Source: Thermofilaceae archaeon (GTDB lineage Archaea; Thermoproteota; Thermoprotei; Thermofilales; Thermofilaceae). From it: DNA of 13,645 bases. Both the position numbers and the translations under genes were made by a program. The stretch is from contig JALURH010000085.1 of the NCBI GenBank assembly GCA_027017025.1, positions 19,769-33,413 on the forward strand, given 5' to 3'. Under the pieces are notes generated by a model. The model ran no database searches and was not told the origin of the DNA. It was given only the letters and a program-made list of their open reading frames with translations. This document shows positions 7,316-13,645 of this stretch, one piece after another; the stretch's first letter is position 1; every line of letters starts with the position of its first letter.

Positions 7316-8830
7316 TTGAGCTTAAAATATTTCTTTGAGCCAAAGGGAATAGCTATCGTTGGAGCCTCTAGGGAAAAGGAGAAACCTGGAAGAGTAATAT
7401 TTGAAATACTTTTAGAGAATCGTCGGAGAGGTTTACTTAAAGCTGATCTTTACCCAGTTAATCCCAGAGCACAGGAAATACTTGGCGTTAAGTGTTATAA
7501 GAGTATACAGGAAATATCTGGCGAGGTTGACTTAGCTATCATAGTTGTTCCAGCTAGAATAGTTCCTCACATAATTGAAGATGCAGGAGTTAAGGGAGTA
7601 AAAGGAGTCATAATAATATCGGCTGGCTTTAGCGAGATAGGTAATAAGGAATTGGAAGAAGAAGTTAAAGCTAGAGCTAAGAAATATGGTATAAGAATTC
7701 TTGGACCCAATTGTATAGGGGTTCTATCTCCTTGGTCAGGTATAGACACAATTTTCCTACCATTCTATAAGGAATTATCTAGTGGGAAGAAAGTAGTTAA
7801 CCTGCCTAGACCTAAGCCCGGATACGTTGCACTACTCTCACAGAGTGGGGCTGTGGGTACAGCTGCTATAGATTATATGTCTGGAGAGGGCATAGGATTA
7901 TCGGCTTTCGTAAGTTATGGTAACAAGGCGGATATTGACGAACCAGAACTACTAGACTATTTCCTCAAAGATCCTAAGACACGAGTTATTCTAATGTATG
8001 TTGAGAGTATAGATGATGGTCGACGCTTCCTCGATATAGCTAGTAAAGTAACGTTAAGAAAGCCTATTATAGCATTGAAGGCTGGTAGAACTAAAGCTGG
8101 TTCTAAGGCAGCAGCCTCACATACAGCGGCTGTTACAGGAGTAGATGAAGTTTATTCAGCCGCTTTCAGAAAAGCGGGTATAGTTAGAGCAAACGATATA
8201 GAGGAGTTATTTGATTTCGCCAAGGTTCTTGTTATGCAACCACCAAGTAGGGGGAATAGAGTTGGGATAATAACTGATGGCGGTGGTGCAGGCGTTATGG
8301 CTACAGATATGGCTGAAATAATGGGACTTAATGTGCCCGAACTTGTAGGAGAAACTAGGGATAGATTAGAGGAACTAAGGGAAAAAGGGTTCTTTCCAGA
8401 GTTCTCTATCATGGAGAACCCCGTAGATCTCACGGGATCAGTGACATCTGAAATGTTTATAAAGGCTACAAAGATCCTGCTAGAATCGGATGAAGTAGAT
8501 ATTGTAGTAGTACTCGCATTACACCAAGTTCCTGGGATACCTGATCCCCCAGATCTAGCCCGGAAAATAGGCTCACTTGCATACAGCTATACTAAACCTA
8601 TTATAGCCGTTGATACAGGTTGGAGTGAAGCAGCTATACTCGAGAGAGAAGAATTTGACAAAAATATGGTACCTTCGTATCCTATTCCTGAAAGGGCTAT
8701 AAAAGCTGCATGGGCCCTACATAGCTACGGCAAGTATCTGAGGGACAGAGGTGTATATGAGAAATACATCCAGCACTTTATAAAATTCCGGAAAGAGTGG
8801 AGAAAAAGGGCGTGTGGGAAAGAAATGTAA
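7316..8830 (+). CDS. NDP-forming acyl-CoA synthetase, alpha subunit
   Basis: The alpha part of the ADP-forming acetyl/acyl-CoA synthetase family, which converts acyl-CoA, ADP and phosphate to the acid, CoA and ATP. It gives energy in peptide-fermenting archaea. Domain order: CoA-binding Rossmann fold with GIAIVGAS (11-18), GPNCIG (130-135), the succinyl-CoA-ligase-like domain with SQSGAVG (175-181), and the phosphohistidine loop KAGRTKAGSKAAASHT with His269. The conserved GGGAGVMATD segment and PVDLTG follow. There is no ATP-grasp domain in the 504 residues and no beta-subunit gene beside it, so a separately encoded partner is expected. The start is TTG 7316, chosen because GGTGA at 7307-7311 lies four bases upstream. 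The gene may be co-transcribed with moaB (39-base gap) or use an A/T box near 7275-7283. Confidence 0.92.
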   Translation: MSLKYFFEPKGIAIVGASREKEKPGRVIFEILLENRRRGLLKADLYPVNPRAQEILGVKCYKSIQEISGEVDLAIIVVPARIVPHIIEDAGVKGVKGVIIISAGFSEIGNKELEEEVKARAKKYGIRILGPNCIGVLSPWSGIDTIFLPFYKELSSGKKVVNLPRPKPGYVALLSQSGAVGTAAIDYMSGEGIGLSAFVSYGNKADIDEPELLDYFLKDPKTRVILMYVESIDDGRRFLDIASKVTLRKPIIALKAGRTKAGSKAAASHTAAVTGVDEVYSAAFRKAGIVRANDIEELFDFAKVLVMQPPSRGNRVGIITDGGGAGVMATDMAEIMGLNVPELVGETRDRLEELREKGFFPEFSIMENPVDLTGSVTSEMFIKATKILLESDEVDIVVVLALHQVPGIPDPPDLARKIGSLAYSYTKPIIAVDTGWSEAAILEREEFDKNMVPSYPIPERAIKAAWALHSYGKYLRDRGVYEKYIQHFIKFRKEWRKRACGKEM

Positions 8831-8838
8831 GAAAAGTA

Positions 8839-10179
8839 TTATTCTCCCTTCACCTTCTCTAAAGCCCATTCTATTTTGTTCAGGAATTTTCTCACGAGTT
8901 CATCAACTTTACCTTGACTTTTAGCTTCTACAGTTATCCTTATTAATGGCTCCGTATTTGACGGACGGATTAAAATCCATCCATAATCAAAATCCACTCT
9001 AACACCATCTGTCGTAGTTATGTTACCATATTCTTCCTCAAGTGCTCTAGCTAGCAACTCAACGACTTTGAACTTTAACTTATCATCCATCTCTACTTTA
9101 ATTCTCTTTCTATAAGGAACCTGGGGAACCACAGACGAGATGGGCTTACCTATATTCATTATGGCTTCAGTGAAGTATAGTAGTGTTACGATACCGTCAT
9201 CCATATTTGCATTCCTGTATGTTACGTAGTGACCACTACTCTCAACACCAAGCACATAGTCTCCATTAGCCATCTCCTTCACCATATATGCCCTACCAAC
9301 AGGTACTCTCGTAACACTACCTCCATACTCTCTGACATAATCTTCCAATATCATTGAGCACTCAACATTAGCTACAATGTTACCCTTCTCTATCCCCTCC
9401 AACATTACTATAGCTGCCTGTTCTGCACTAAGAGGTCTACCCATTTCATCCGTAAATATAGTTCTATCTCCATCGCCGTCAAATGCTACACCAAAATCAG
9501 CTCTATATTCAACAACGGATCTTGAGAGATCGGATATATTCTCTGGAGAAGGTTCTGATCCCCTCCCAGGGAAACGAGGATCAATATCACAGTTTACAGT
9601 GTACACTACATGTCCTAAATCACGTAGAAGCTGGGGTACAATAAGTGCAGAGGCTCCATTACCACAATCAACTACTATTCTCAGCTTACCCTCTTTCGTT
9701 AGGGATTTCAGGAAACTGATATACTGAGGTACAATATTCTGCTGCCTATAGTAGCCTATCCCCTTTAAACCTTCCCAGCTTATCTCTCCGAGGAAAATAT
9801 CCCTAATCCTGTAGATATCTCCTCCTAGCATTAAATCTCCCCCTCTTCTACTTAGTTTTACTCCATTCCATTCCGGCGGTAGATGAGACGCTGTCACATA
9901 AGCCATCGCATAACCTAAATTTTTTGTAGAGAACATTGCTACGCCTATAGGTACAGCTCCTATATCAACAACACTTGAGCCAGCGGAGATAAGCCCCGAG
10001 ATAAGAGCTTTCTTCAATACCTCTGTACTGAATCTTATATCCCCGCCTACAGCATACTCAGAAATATAGTAGTTAGATATAGCCCCTCCTATCCTAGCCA
10101 TAATCTCAGGTGTCAAGTCTCTGCCAAATATCCCCCTGATATCATACGCCCTGAATATATGCTCGTAATCTTCATACAC
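8839..10179 (-). CDS. Phosphomannomutase/phosphoglucomutase
   Basis: An alpha-D-phosphohexomutase that interconverts the 1- and 6-phosphates of mannose or glucose, feeding sugar nucleotides for glycosylation and glycolipids. At 446 residues it has the normal four-domain length. Visible sites: the phosphoserine loop TASHLPPEWNGVK (Ser98), the magnesium loop DGDGDR (234-239), the sugar-specificity loop GVESSGH (Glu313, Ser315) and the phosphate loop RPSNTEP (405-411). Two sites depart from consensus: TASHLP where TASHNP is usual, and GGDIR (45-49) where GRDxR is usual. Start GTG 10179 is supported by AGGTG at 10187-10191, seven bases upstream; the nearby ATG at 10175 is out of frame. A TATA-like GATAAAATATG at about 10216-10226 suggests its own promoter. 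It converges on the acyl-CoA synthetase gene with an 8-base gap. Confidence 0.93.
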   Translation of the reverse strand: MYEDYEHIFRAYDIRGIFGRDLTPEIMARIGGAISNYYISEYAVGGDIRFSTEVLKKALISGLISAGSSVVDIGAVPIGVAMFSTKNLGYAMAYVTASHLPPEWNGVKLSRRGGDLMLGGDIYRIRDIFLGEISWEGLKGIGYYRQQNIVPQYISFLKSLTKEGKLRIVVDCGNGASALIVPQLLRDLGHVVYTVNCDIDPRFPGRGSEPSPENISDLSRSVVEYRADFGVAFDGDGDRTIFTDEMGRPLSAEQAAIVMLEGIEKGNIVANVECSMILEDYVREYGGSVTRVPVGRAYMVKEMANGDYVLGVESSGHYVTYRNANMDDGIVTLLYFTEAIMNIGKPISSVVPQVPYRKRIKVEMDDKLKFKVVELLARALEEEYGNITTTDGVRVDFDYGWILIRPSNTEPLIRITVEAKSQGKVDELVRKFLNKIEWALEKVKGE

Positions 10180-10237
10180 AGAGCTACACCTAGTCTTATC
10201 ATATTAGTCTCCTAAACATATTTTATCCATCATAAAG
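10180..10237 (-). promoter_or_regulatory. Probable promoter and ribosome site of the phosphohexomutase gene
   Basis: Between the Trm5-like gene and the mutase gene, reading on the minus strand, the A/T box GATAAAATATG lies at about 10216-10226, predicting a start near 10196. AGGTG at 10187-10191 precedes the GTG start by seven bases and decides it. Confidence 0.45.
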
Positions 10238-11110
10238 CTATGTAAAGCCGTTAGGATACACCATCACGTCCATACATACTTTATATATTCTTGGAGCATA
10301 GGGCGATACAATTCTCGCATCAAGAATCCTTATGCTGTAACCATGTAGAATACTTACTCGTTCCAACAATCTGTATGCCTCCTCAAAGAGATTATCTTCA
10401 CTAGCCCAATGATAGAAATGAATTACACCACCTTCGGGTTTCAGACATTTAAATGCTTGGTCTAAGAAGAGATAAGCCCCTTTAGGTAATGGCATTATAA
10501 CTCTATCACATAGACCATACCATCTAGTGGCTTTAACTCTAACATCCCCTAATACCGGGATTATTTTTCCCTCAAGTTTATTTAGCTTAATATTCTCCAC
10601 CATGTACTTATAGGCAATTGGATTTATCTCTATGGCCACTACCCTCTTCACCCCTGGCTGCTTCTTAGCTATGGCTAGTGCATATGGTCCTATACCTGCA
10701 AACATCACCATTATAAATTCTCCAGGCTTCACTTGTCTAGCTATACGTTGTCTTTCAGTAGCCTCCCTAGGTGAGAAATACACTTTAGTGAAGTCTAGTT
10801 TTAGCCTAATTCCATGCTCTTTATGGATAATCTCTGTTATCCTATCTCCAACCAGCAACTTATATTCTCTAAGCCTGTATACACCAGTTCTACCACTTTT
10901 CTTTTCATAAACGGCTTTTACATTCTTATGTATCTTAACTATAGCCTTCGCTATCGCCACTCTATAGTCCTGTAATTCAGGAGGTATCTCGACTATAGCT
11001 ACTGCTCCTTCACGAGATCCTATTACATCAAAACTTGATGGAACCTTACTTAAGAGTTCAGGAGGTATGTTATCCCTGAGTAGTTCACGTAACCTCATTA
11101 TAGGTCCCAT
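10238..11110 (-). CDS. trm5: Trm5-type tRNA (guanine-37 N1) methyltransferase
   Basis: Uses S-adenosylmethionine to methylate G37 next to the tRNA anticodon, protecting the reading frame. The order fits archaeal Trm5: a D2-type region starting SSFDVIG (25-31), the FSPREATERQRIARQVKPGE linker (112-131), the methyltransferase motif MFAGIGPYALAIAK (136-149), AIEINPIAYKYM, and MPLPKGAYLFL (206-216) at the active-site loop. At 290 residues it is shorter than the M. jannaschii Trm5b (336), and only about 25 residues precede the D2 region, so the N-terminal D1 domain that contacts the tRNA elbow appears to be missing. The usual acidic residue before FAG is Val135, and the Asn of the NLP-like loop is Pro207. 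A Taw2-type wyosine enzyme is a less likely alternative. ATG 11110 fits leaderless initiation; ATG 11098 is possible. Confidence 0.87.
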   Translation of the reverse strand: MGPIMRLRELLRDNIPPELLSKVPSSFDVIGSREGAVAIVEIPPELQDYRVAIAKAIVKIHKNVKAVYEKKSGRTGVYRLREYKLLVGDRITEIIHKEHGIRLKLDFTKVYFSPREATERQRIARQVKPGEFIMVMFAGIGPYALAIAKKQPGVKRVVAIEINPIAYKYMVENIKLNKLEGKIIPVLGDVRVKATRWYGLCDRVIMPLPKGAYLFLDQAFKCLKPEGGVIHFYHWASEDNLFEEAYRLLERVSILHGYSIRILDARIVSPYAPRIYKVCMDVMVYPNGFT

Positions 11111-11166
11111 AGATTGGAGAGTAGGAATAATTTTAATCTATTAATTATTCGCTTTTACCAACCTGT
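11111..11166. promoter_or_regulatory. Divergent promoter between trm5 and the amidohydrolase gene
   Basis: A 56-base gap with two adjacent A/T boxes. GATTAAAATT (minus strand, 11129-11138) is centred about 24 bases from ATG 11110. TTAATTATT (plus strand, about 11141-11149) is centred about 22 bases from ATG 11167. Both genes look leaderless, with no Shine-Dalgarno motif in front of either start. Confidence 0.45.
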
Positions 11167-12696
11167 ATGCGATTAGCAATAGTAAACGCTAAAGTTCAGT
11201 TCCATGAAGATGCCGATACAATAGTTATAGGTGAAGATGGATTCATCATAGATATAGGAAGGGAATATATATTAAGGAGACATTCTCCACTAAAGAAACT
11301 AGACGTTGATCAACGTATAATTGTTCCAGGCCTTGTAGACTCACATCTCCATCTTCTAAACTATGCAATGTATAGTGAGATCATAGATCTGGAAAACGTC
11401 AGAAGTATTGAAGAAATTAAGGAGATTATTTCTAGAGAGATTAAAAGAATCGGTTATGGAAAATGGATTGTAGGTAGAGGATGGGATCAAGACAAGTTGG
11501 AGGAAAAGAGATACATTACTAGATGGGACTTAGACGAAGTTGCTCCAAGGAATCCCGTATTATTGATACGTATATGTGGACACTTAGCTGTAGCAAATAC
11601 TTTAGCTCTAAAAATAGCTAACATAAATGAGAAAACACTTGATCCACCTAATGGCGTTATAGGCAAAGAAGATGGTAGACTAAACGGGTTACTATATGAA
11701 ACAGCTATCGATCTAGTTAGAAAAGTAATACCCCCACCAGATATAGGGAAAGCATCTAGGATGCTACGTAACGCTATGGAGGAGGCATTATCATACGGAA
11801 TAACCGAGGTACACTCAATGAGTGTAGAAGAGCTCGAGCTTCTAGCTATAAGGTTACTGGATAGGAGTAAAGAGTTACCTCTGAAGTACTTTGCCTACAT
11901 CAATTGGGATTATGTTATCAAAGGTGGATGGAGAAAATTTAGAAAGCATATTCTGGGAGCAAAAATATTTGTTGACGGGAGTTTCGGAGCAAGAACAGCT
12001 GCTCTTAGAGAACCATATAGTGATGACCCCGGAAACACCGGTCAACTACTACTTAATGCTGAAGAAATAGCTTCAAGGATGAAATGGTGTCTAAACAGAA
12101 AACTCCAGATAGCTATACACGCTATAGGGGATAGAGCCCTAGAAGAAACAATCAAGACTATAGAACCTATAAGCAACAAGTATGTGAGAATAGAACATGC
12201 ATCGTTAGCACCACTTGACCTCATTAACAAACTAGCTGAGCTTAAAGTACCGGTCTCCGTACAACCATATTTTATACTCAGTGATACATGGATAGTTGAC
12301 CGCTTAAGCGATAGAACTAGATGGGTCTATCCCTATAAAACATTTTTGCAAAGAGGAATACCGCTTATTGGATCCTCCGACGCACCCGTGGATCCTCTTA
12401 ATCCTTGGCTCAGCATATACGCAGCCATATATCGAGGTGCTGAAGAAAATCTTCCTATATATAAGTATACACGTGGGGAAAAACTGAGTATAAATGAAGC
12501 ACTCCAACTTTATATGAATGGAAGAGCAGTTAGAGGAGCAGAAACATTGATAGCTAAAGGATCGCTAGCCGATTTAGCCATATTAAACATCAGAGACCTC
12601 TCTATAGTGGGTAAAAAGCCAGAGAAAATTAAAGCACATATTGTACTTGTTAATGGGAAAATAAGATATAAACTAGGGAAGTTAGCATGGAGATAG
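11167..12696 (+). CDS. YtcJ-like amidohydrolase (amidohydrolase family 3)
   Basis: A cytosolic metal-dependent hydrolase of 509 residues, the normal length for the YtcJ/AepA-like branch of the amidohydrolase superfamily. After a short beta-sandwich N-terminus, VPGLVDSHLHLL gives metal ligands His60 and His62. Further sites are GAKIFVDGSFGARTAAL (Lys266 in the place of the bridging lysine), IHAIGDRALE (His318), RIEHASL (His344) and GSSDAPVDP (Asp405). The C-terminus returns to the small sandwich (GSLADLAILN...VLVNGKIRY). The chemistry is probably hydrolysis of an amide or a related C-N bond. The substrate cannot be named, because this branch is broad and poorly characterised. It is leaderless by promoter spacing and divergent from trm5, with which no functional link is obvious. 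Confidence 0.9.
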   Translation: MRLAIVNAKVQFHEDADTIVIGEDGFIIDIGREYILRRHSPLKKLDVDQRIIVPGLVDSHLHLLNYAMYSEIIDLENVRSIEEIKEIISREIKRIGYGKWIVGRGWDQDKLEEKRYITRWDLDEVAPRNPVLLIRICGHLAVANTLALKIANINEKTLDPPNGVIGKEDGRLNGLLYETAIDLVRKVIPPPDIGKASRMLRNAMEEALSYGITEVHSMSVEELELLAIRLLDRSKELPLKYFAYINWDYVIKGGWRKFRKHILGAKIFVDGSFGARTAALREPYSDDPGNTGQLLLNAEEIASRMKWCLNRKLQIAIHAIGDRALEETIKTIEPISNKYVRIEHASLAPLDLINKLAELKVPVSVQPYFILSDTWIVDRLSDRTRWVYPYKTFLQRGIPLIGSSDAPVDPLNPWLSIYAAIYRGAEENLPIYKYTRGEKLSINEALQLYMNGRAVRGAETLIAKGSLADLAILNIRDLSIVGKKPEKIKAHIVLVNGKIRYKLGKLAWR

Positions 12697-12739
12697 ACAG
12701 CTGCTTAGAATAGATTAAGACATCTTAGGACATATACAC

Positions 12740-12840
12740 TCAGCTAGTAGGGGCCTCCTCACTGGCACCTCAACCCCGGGTGGGGTGGTCATCGCAGGCA
12801 CAAAAACAGCGCCTCTCACCCGAGGCGCCTCAGGCATAGG
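12740..12840. ncRNA. GC-rich island, candidate structured RNA (strand uncertain)
   Basis: About 100 bases between the amidohydrolase and tRNA genes are far richer in G and C than the protein genes, a known mark of structured RNA genes in low-GC hyperthermophiles. A hairpin ACCCC/GGGGT (12774-12778 and 12783-12787, with GGGT as the tetraloop) and a stronger one at 12809-12828 are visible. On the minus strand the order GCGATGA (12789-12795), TTGA (12770-12773), GTGAGGA (12756-12762), CTGA (12740-12743) resembles boxes C, D', C' and D of an archaeal C/D guide RNA, with a 12-base D guide. However, the boxes are imperfect, the other guide is 15 bases and partly self-complementary, and no closing stem is seen. 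I cannot assign a family. Confidence 0.3.
12802..12828 (-). terminator. Hairpin followed by a T-tract on the minus strand
   Basis: A perfect 7-bp stem, GCGCCTC (12809-12815) and GAGGCGC (12822-12828), encloses a 6-base loop and is followed on the minus strand by TG and five T residues (12806-12802). It looks like an intrinsic terminator for transcription coming leftward from the tRNA gene. Archaeal termination mainly needs only the T-tract. A second minus-strand T-tract (12890-12886), closer to the tRNA, could stop transcription first. Confidence 0.4.
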
Positions 12841-12961
12841 ATCATATCAGCACCAATCCCATATGGATATAGAGAAGAGGGGGATAAAAACTTACGGGTA
12901 TAGTAGCTCCGAACCTTAGCTGTTACCGACAGCAATCGTATAGACATGAGACAAAAGTTAG

Positions 12962-13067
12962 TGGTGGACCGGGGGGGACTTGAACCCCCGACCCCCGCCG
13001 TGCAAGGGCGGTCTGAGACCGGAGTTTTTGTTGCCTCCGGCGCTCTCCCAGCCTGAGCTACCGGCCC
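12962..13067 (-). tRNA. tRNA-Ala (anticodon UGC) with encoded CCA and a 29-nt intron
   Basis: Read on the minus strand from G1 at 13067, all arms fold: acceptor GGGCCGG/CCGGTCC including the G3-U70 wobble that marks alanine tRNAs, D stem GCTC/GAGC, anticodon stem CCGCC/GGCGG with loop CTTGCAC (anticodon TGC at 13002-13004), variable loop GGGTC, T stem GGGGG/CCCCC with loop TTCAAGT, discriminator A and encoded CCA (12962-12964). The anticodon arm only forms if 29 bases between the D stem and the anticodon stem are removed, so the gene has an intron outside the usual 37/38 site. A TATA-like AAATATTAT at about 13092-13100 lies at the right distance upstream. Confidence 0.95.
13012..13040 (-). 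other. Noncanonical tRNA intron, near positions 26-30
   Basis: These 29 bases interrupt the tRNA-Ala between position 26 and the anticodon stem. Because CCG occurs at both edges, the exact junction may be 26/27, 27/28, 28/29 or 29/30; all give the same mature RNA. The intron contains a 6-bp hairpin, CCGGAG (13035-13040) with CTCCGG (13019-13024), and a 10-base loop. Its next bases TCTCAG (13013-13018) can pair with CTGGGA in the D loop (13046-13051), which would leave a 5-base bulge at the 5' splice site. That is a relaxed form of the bulge-helix-bulge that archaeal tRNA endonuclease cuts; a strict 3-4-3 motif is not evident. Confidence 0.7.
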
Positions 13068-13130
13068 CTAAGAAGTGGATATATTCATCTTAATAATATT
13101 TTTGTTGTATTGGTGCTGTCAACTTAAGAC
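13068..13130 (-). promoter_or_regulatory. tRNA-Ala promoter region
   Basis: Upstream of the tRNA, read on the minus strand, the A/T-rich box around 13092-13103 (AAAAATATTATTA) is centred roughly 30 bases before G1, the place expected for an archaeal TATA box. GAATATATCC (13078-13087) is a nearer A/T stretch but too close to be the main element. Confidence 0.5.
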
Positions 13131-13131
13131 T

Positions 13132-13202
13132 TATTGGGGGTCTGTTCTCTGGCATGTGTTATGCTTAGGGGGCATTTGTGTTGCGGGAGCGAATCCCCAA
13201 TA
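13132..13202. repeat. 8-bp inverted repeat around the start of the transposase-like remnant
   Basis: TATTGGGG (13132-13139) and CCCCAATA (13195-13202) are perfect inverted copies 55 bases apart. Between them are two related segments, GGCATGTGTTATGC (13151-13164) and GGCATTTGTGTTGC (13171-13184). The arrangement could fold as RNA or be part of a mobile-element end. Its role is unknown. Confidence 0.4.
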
Positions 13203-13548
13203 GGAATAATGCTACTAGTAATATATCTTTCAGGCCTAAGCCTAAGAGAGACGGCTAGAACGCTAGGGCTAGTAAACAGCGTAAGCTACAGCGCCTCTCT
13301 ATGCGGCTTTATCCTTGTCTTCCTGGGTCTTGGGTCTCTCTGCCTAACTAGCAGTGCGTTGCCCTTAACGCTGTATAGTAGGTGTTCCCGCTCGCCCCCG
13401 GGTTAGGCTGTAGAGCTTCTGCAGAACATCAACATATGGCTTACTACCACTCAACAGCACCAAGCCAGCAAGCTGGAACCTAATACTAAGATACTTTAAG
13501 CAGCAGAGAGAAAATATTAGAAATCTACTACAAGAGCTTGGAAGCTAG
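13134..13548 (+). pseudogene. Decayed transposase-like remnant
   Basis: No intact gene is seen here. In one frame (from about 13134) the translation contains LLVIYLSGLSLRETARTLG (about 13212-13268), a good match in style to the helix-turn-helix segment of archaeal transposases, preceded by Cys-rich sequence. The open frame then turns into unlikely Leu/Ser-rich sequence and stops at 13406. A different frame, open from 13414 and ending at TAG 13546-13548, reads NLILRYFKQQRENIRNLLQELG, a plausible transposase-like C-terminus. An N-terminal and a C-terminal piece in different frames, with stops between, suggest an insertion element broken by frameshifts and deletion. No terminal inverted repeats or target duplication were found. 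The family is not identified, and chance open frames in a GC-richer stretch remain possible. Confidence 0.42.
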
Positions 13549-13645
13549 GCACTAGGAGCATAGCCAGCCCCAGCACACCCGAGTTGGCCCCTCGGCCCGA
13601 GCTGGGGGGCTGCCCCTGTGCTGGGGGAGTGGGGGTGTGTGAGGA
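13541..13645 (+). ncRNA. GC-rich structured RNA candidate, cut by the window end
   Basis: From about 13564 to the end the DNA is extremely GC-rich. It contains a perfect 10-bp helix, CCCCAGCACA (13568-13577) and TGTGCTGGGG (13617-13626), enclosing smaller stems such as CCGAG/CTCGG (13579-13583, 13591-13595). An A/T box AAAATATTAG (13511-13520) lies about 26 bases before 13541, so a plus-strand RNA could start there. The last bases, GTGAGGA, follow the hairpin; archaeal RNase P RNA has GAGGAAAGTCC after its P2-P3 hairpin, so this could be its 5' part, but only five of those eleven bases are inside the window. A signal recognition particle RNA or a long transposon-end hairpin are alternatives. 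Strand and identity are unproven. Confidence 0.35.

Noticed and set aside
9377..9727. Plus-strand open frame of 116 codons
   Set aside because: It is antisense to the phosphohexomutase, including its DGDGDR loop.
12919..12933. Small hairpin GCTGT-TACCG-ACAGC near the tRNA 3' end
   Set aside because: A 5-bp stem alone is weak evidence, and no T-tract or RNA family feature accompanies it.
12848..13118. 10-bp inverted repeat CAGCACCAAT (12848-12857) and ATTGGTGCTG (13109-13118) flanking the tRNA
   Set aside because: The match is exact but does not extend by a single base. One such pair is expected by chance fairly often in about 950 bases, and no target duplication or integrase is present. It would matter only if related tRNA loci share it.
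13134..13406. 90-codon frame as an intact gene
   Set aside because: It has no ribosome site or well-placed TATA box, only its first half resembles a protein, and the rest is low-complexity Leu/Ser sequence. It is better treated as part of a pseudogene.
1..13645. CRISPR array, prophage or defence system
   Set aside because: No regularly spaced direct repeats, cas genes, integrase or restriction genes are visible on either strand.

Overview
The window looks like chromosomal DNA from an anaerobic, probably hyperthermophilic archaeon, most likely a crenarchaeon (Thermoproteota) of a Desulfurococcales-like kind. The reasons are: protein genes of low GC that rely on AGA/AGG and ATA codons; short TATA-to-ATG distances typical of leaderless archaeal mRNAs; a tRNA gene with an encoded CCA and an intron outside the anticodon loop; and archaeal family members (PPP phosphatase, Trm5, ADP-forming acyl-CoA synthetase alpha subunit, class III ribonucleotide reductase). 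The species cannot be fixed from the sequence alone.

Layout. 1-2148 (minus): 5' part of a large SF2 helicase that runs off the window. 2211-4048 (plus): VTT/DedA-like membrane protein, a small four-cysteine protein, and a PPP-family phosphatase that overlaps it by 14 bases. 4052-5965 (minus): anaerobic ribonucleotide reductase NrdD, convergent with the phosphatase at a 3-base gap. 6232-7276: divergent molybdopterin genes moaC (minus) and moaB (plus), which share a 64-base promoter region containing a perfect inverted repeat. 7316-8830 (plus): NDP-forming acyl-CoA synthetase alpha subunit without a beta subunit beside it. 8839-10179 (minus): phosphomannomutase/phosphoglucomutase. 10238-11110 (minus): Trm5-like tRNA methyltransferase. 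11167-12696 (plus): YtcJ-like amidohydrolase. 12962-13067 (minus): tRNA-Ala(UGC) with a 29-nt noncanonical intron. 12697-12961 and 13068-13645 have no intact protein gene. They hold two strikingly GC-rich islands, probably structured RNA, and a decayed transposase-like remnant.

How the genes fit together. Most neighbours are housekeeping genes with their own promoters rather than one pathway. MoaC and MoaB are the one clear pathway pair (molybdenum/tungsten cofactor). NrdD and the ADP-forming synthetase point to strictly anaerobic peptide or organic-acid metabolism. The protein-coding part shows no defence island, CRISPR array or prophage. The most unusual material is at the right end: the oddly placed tRNA intron, the GC-rich islands and the relic mobile element. 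The island at the extreme right edge ends in GTGAGGA and could be the start of a stable RNA cut by the window; RNase P RNA is one testable idea.
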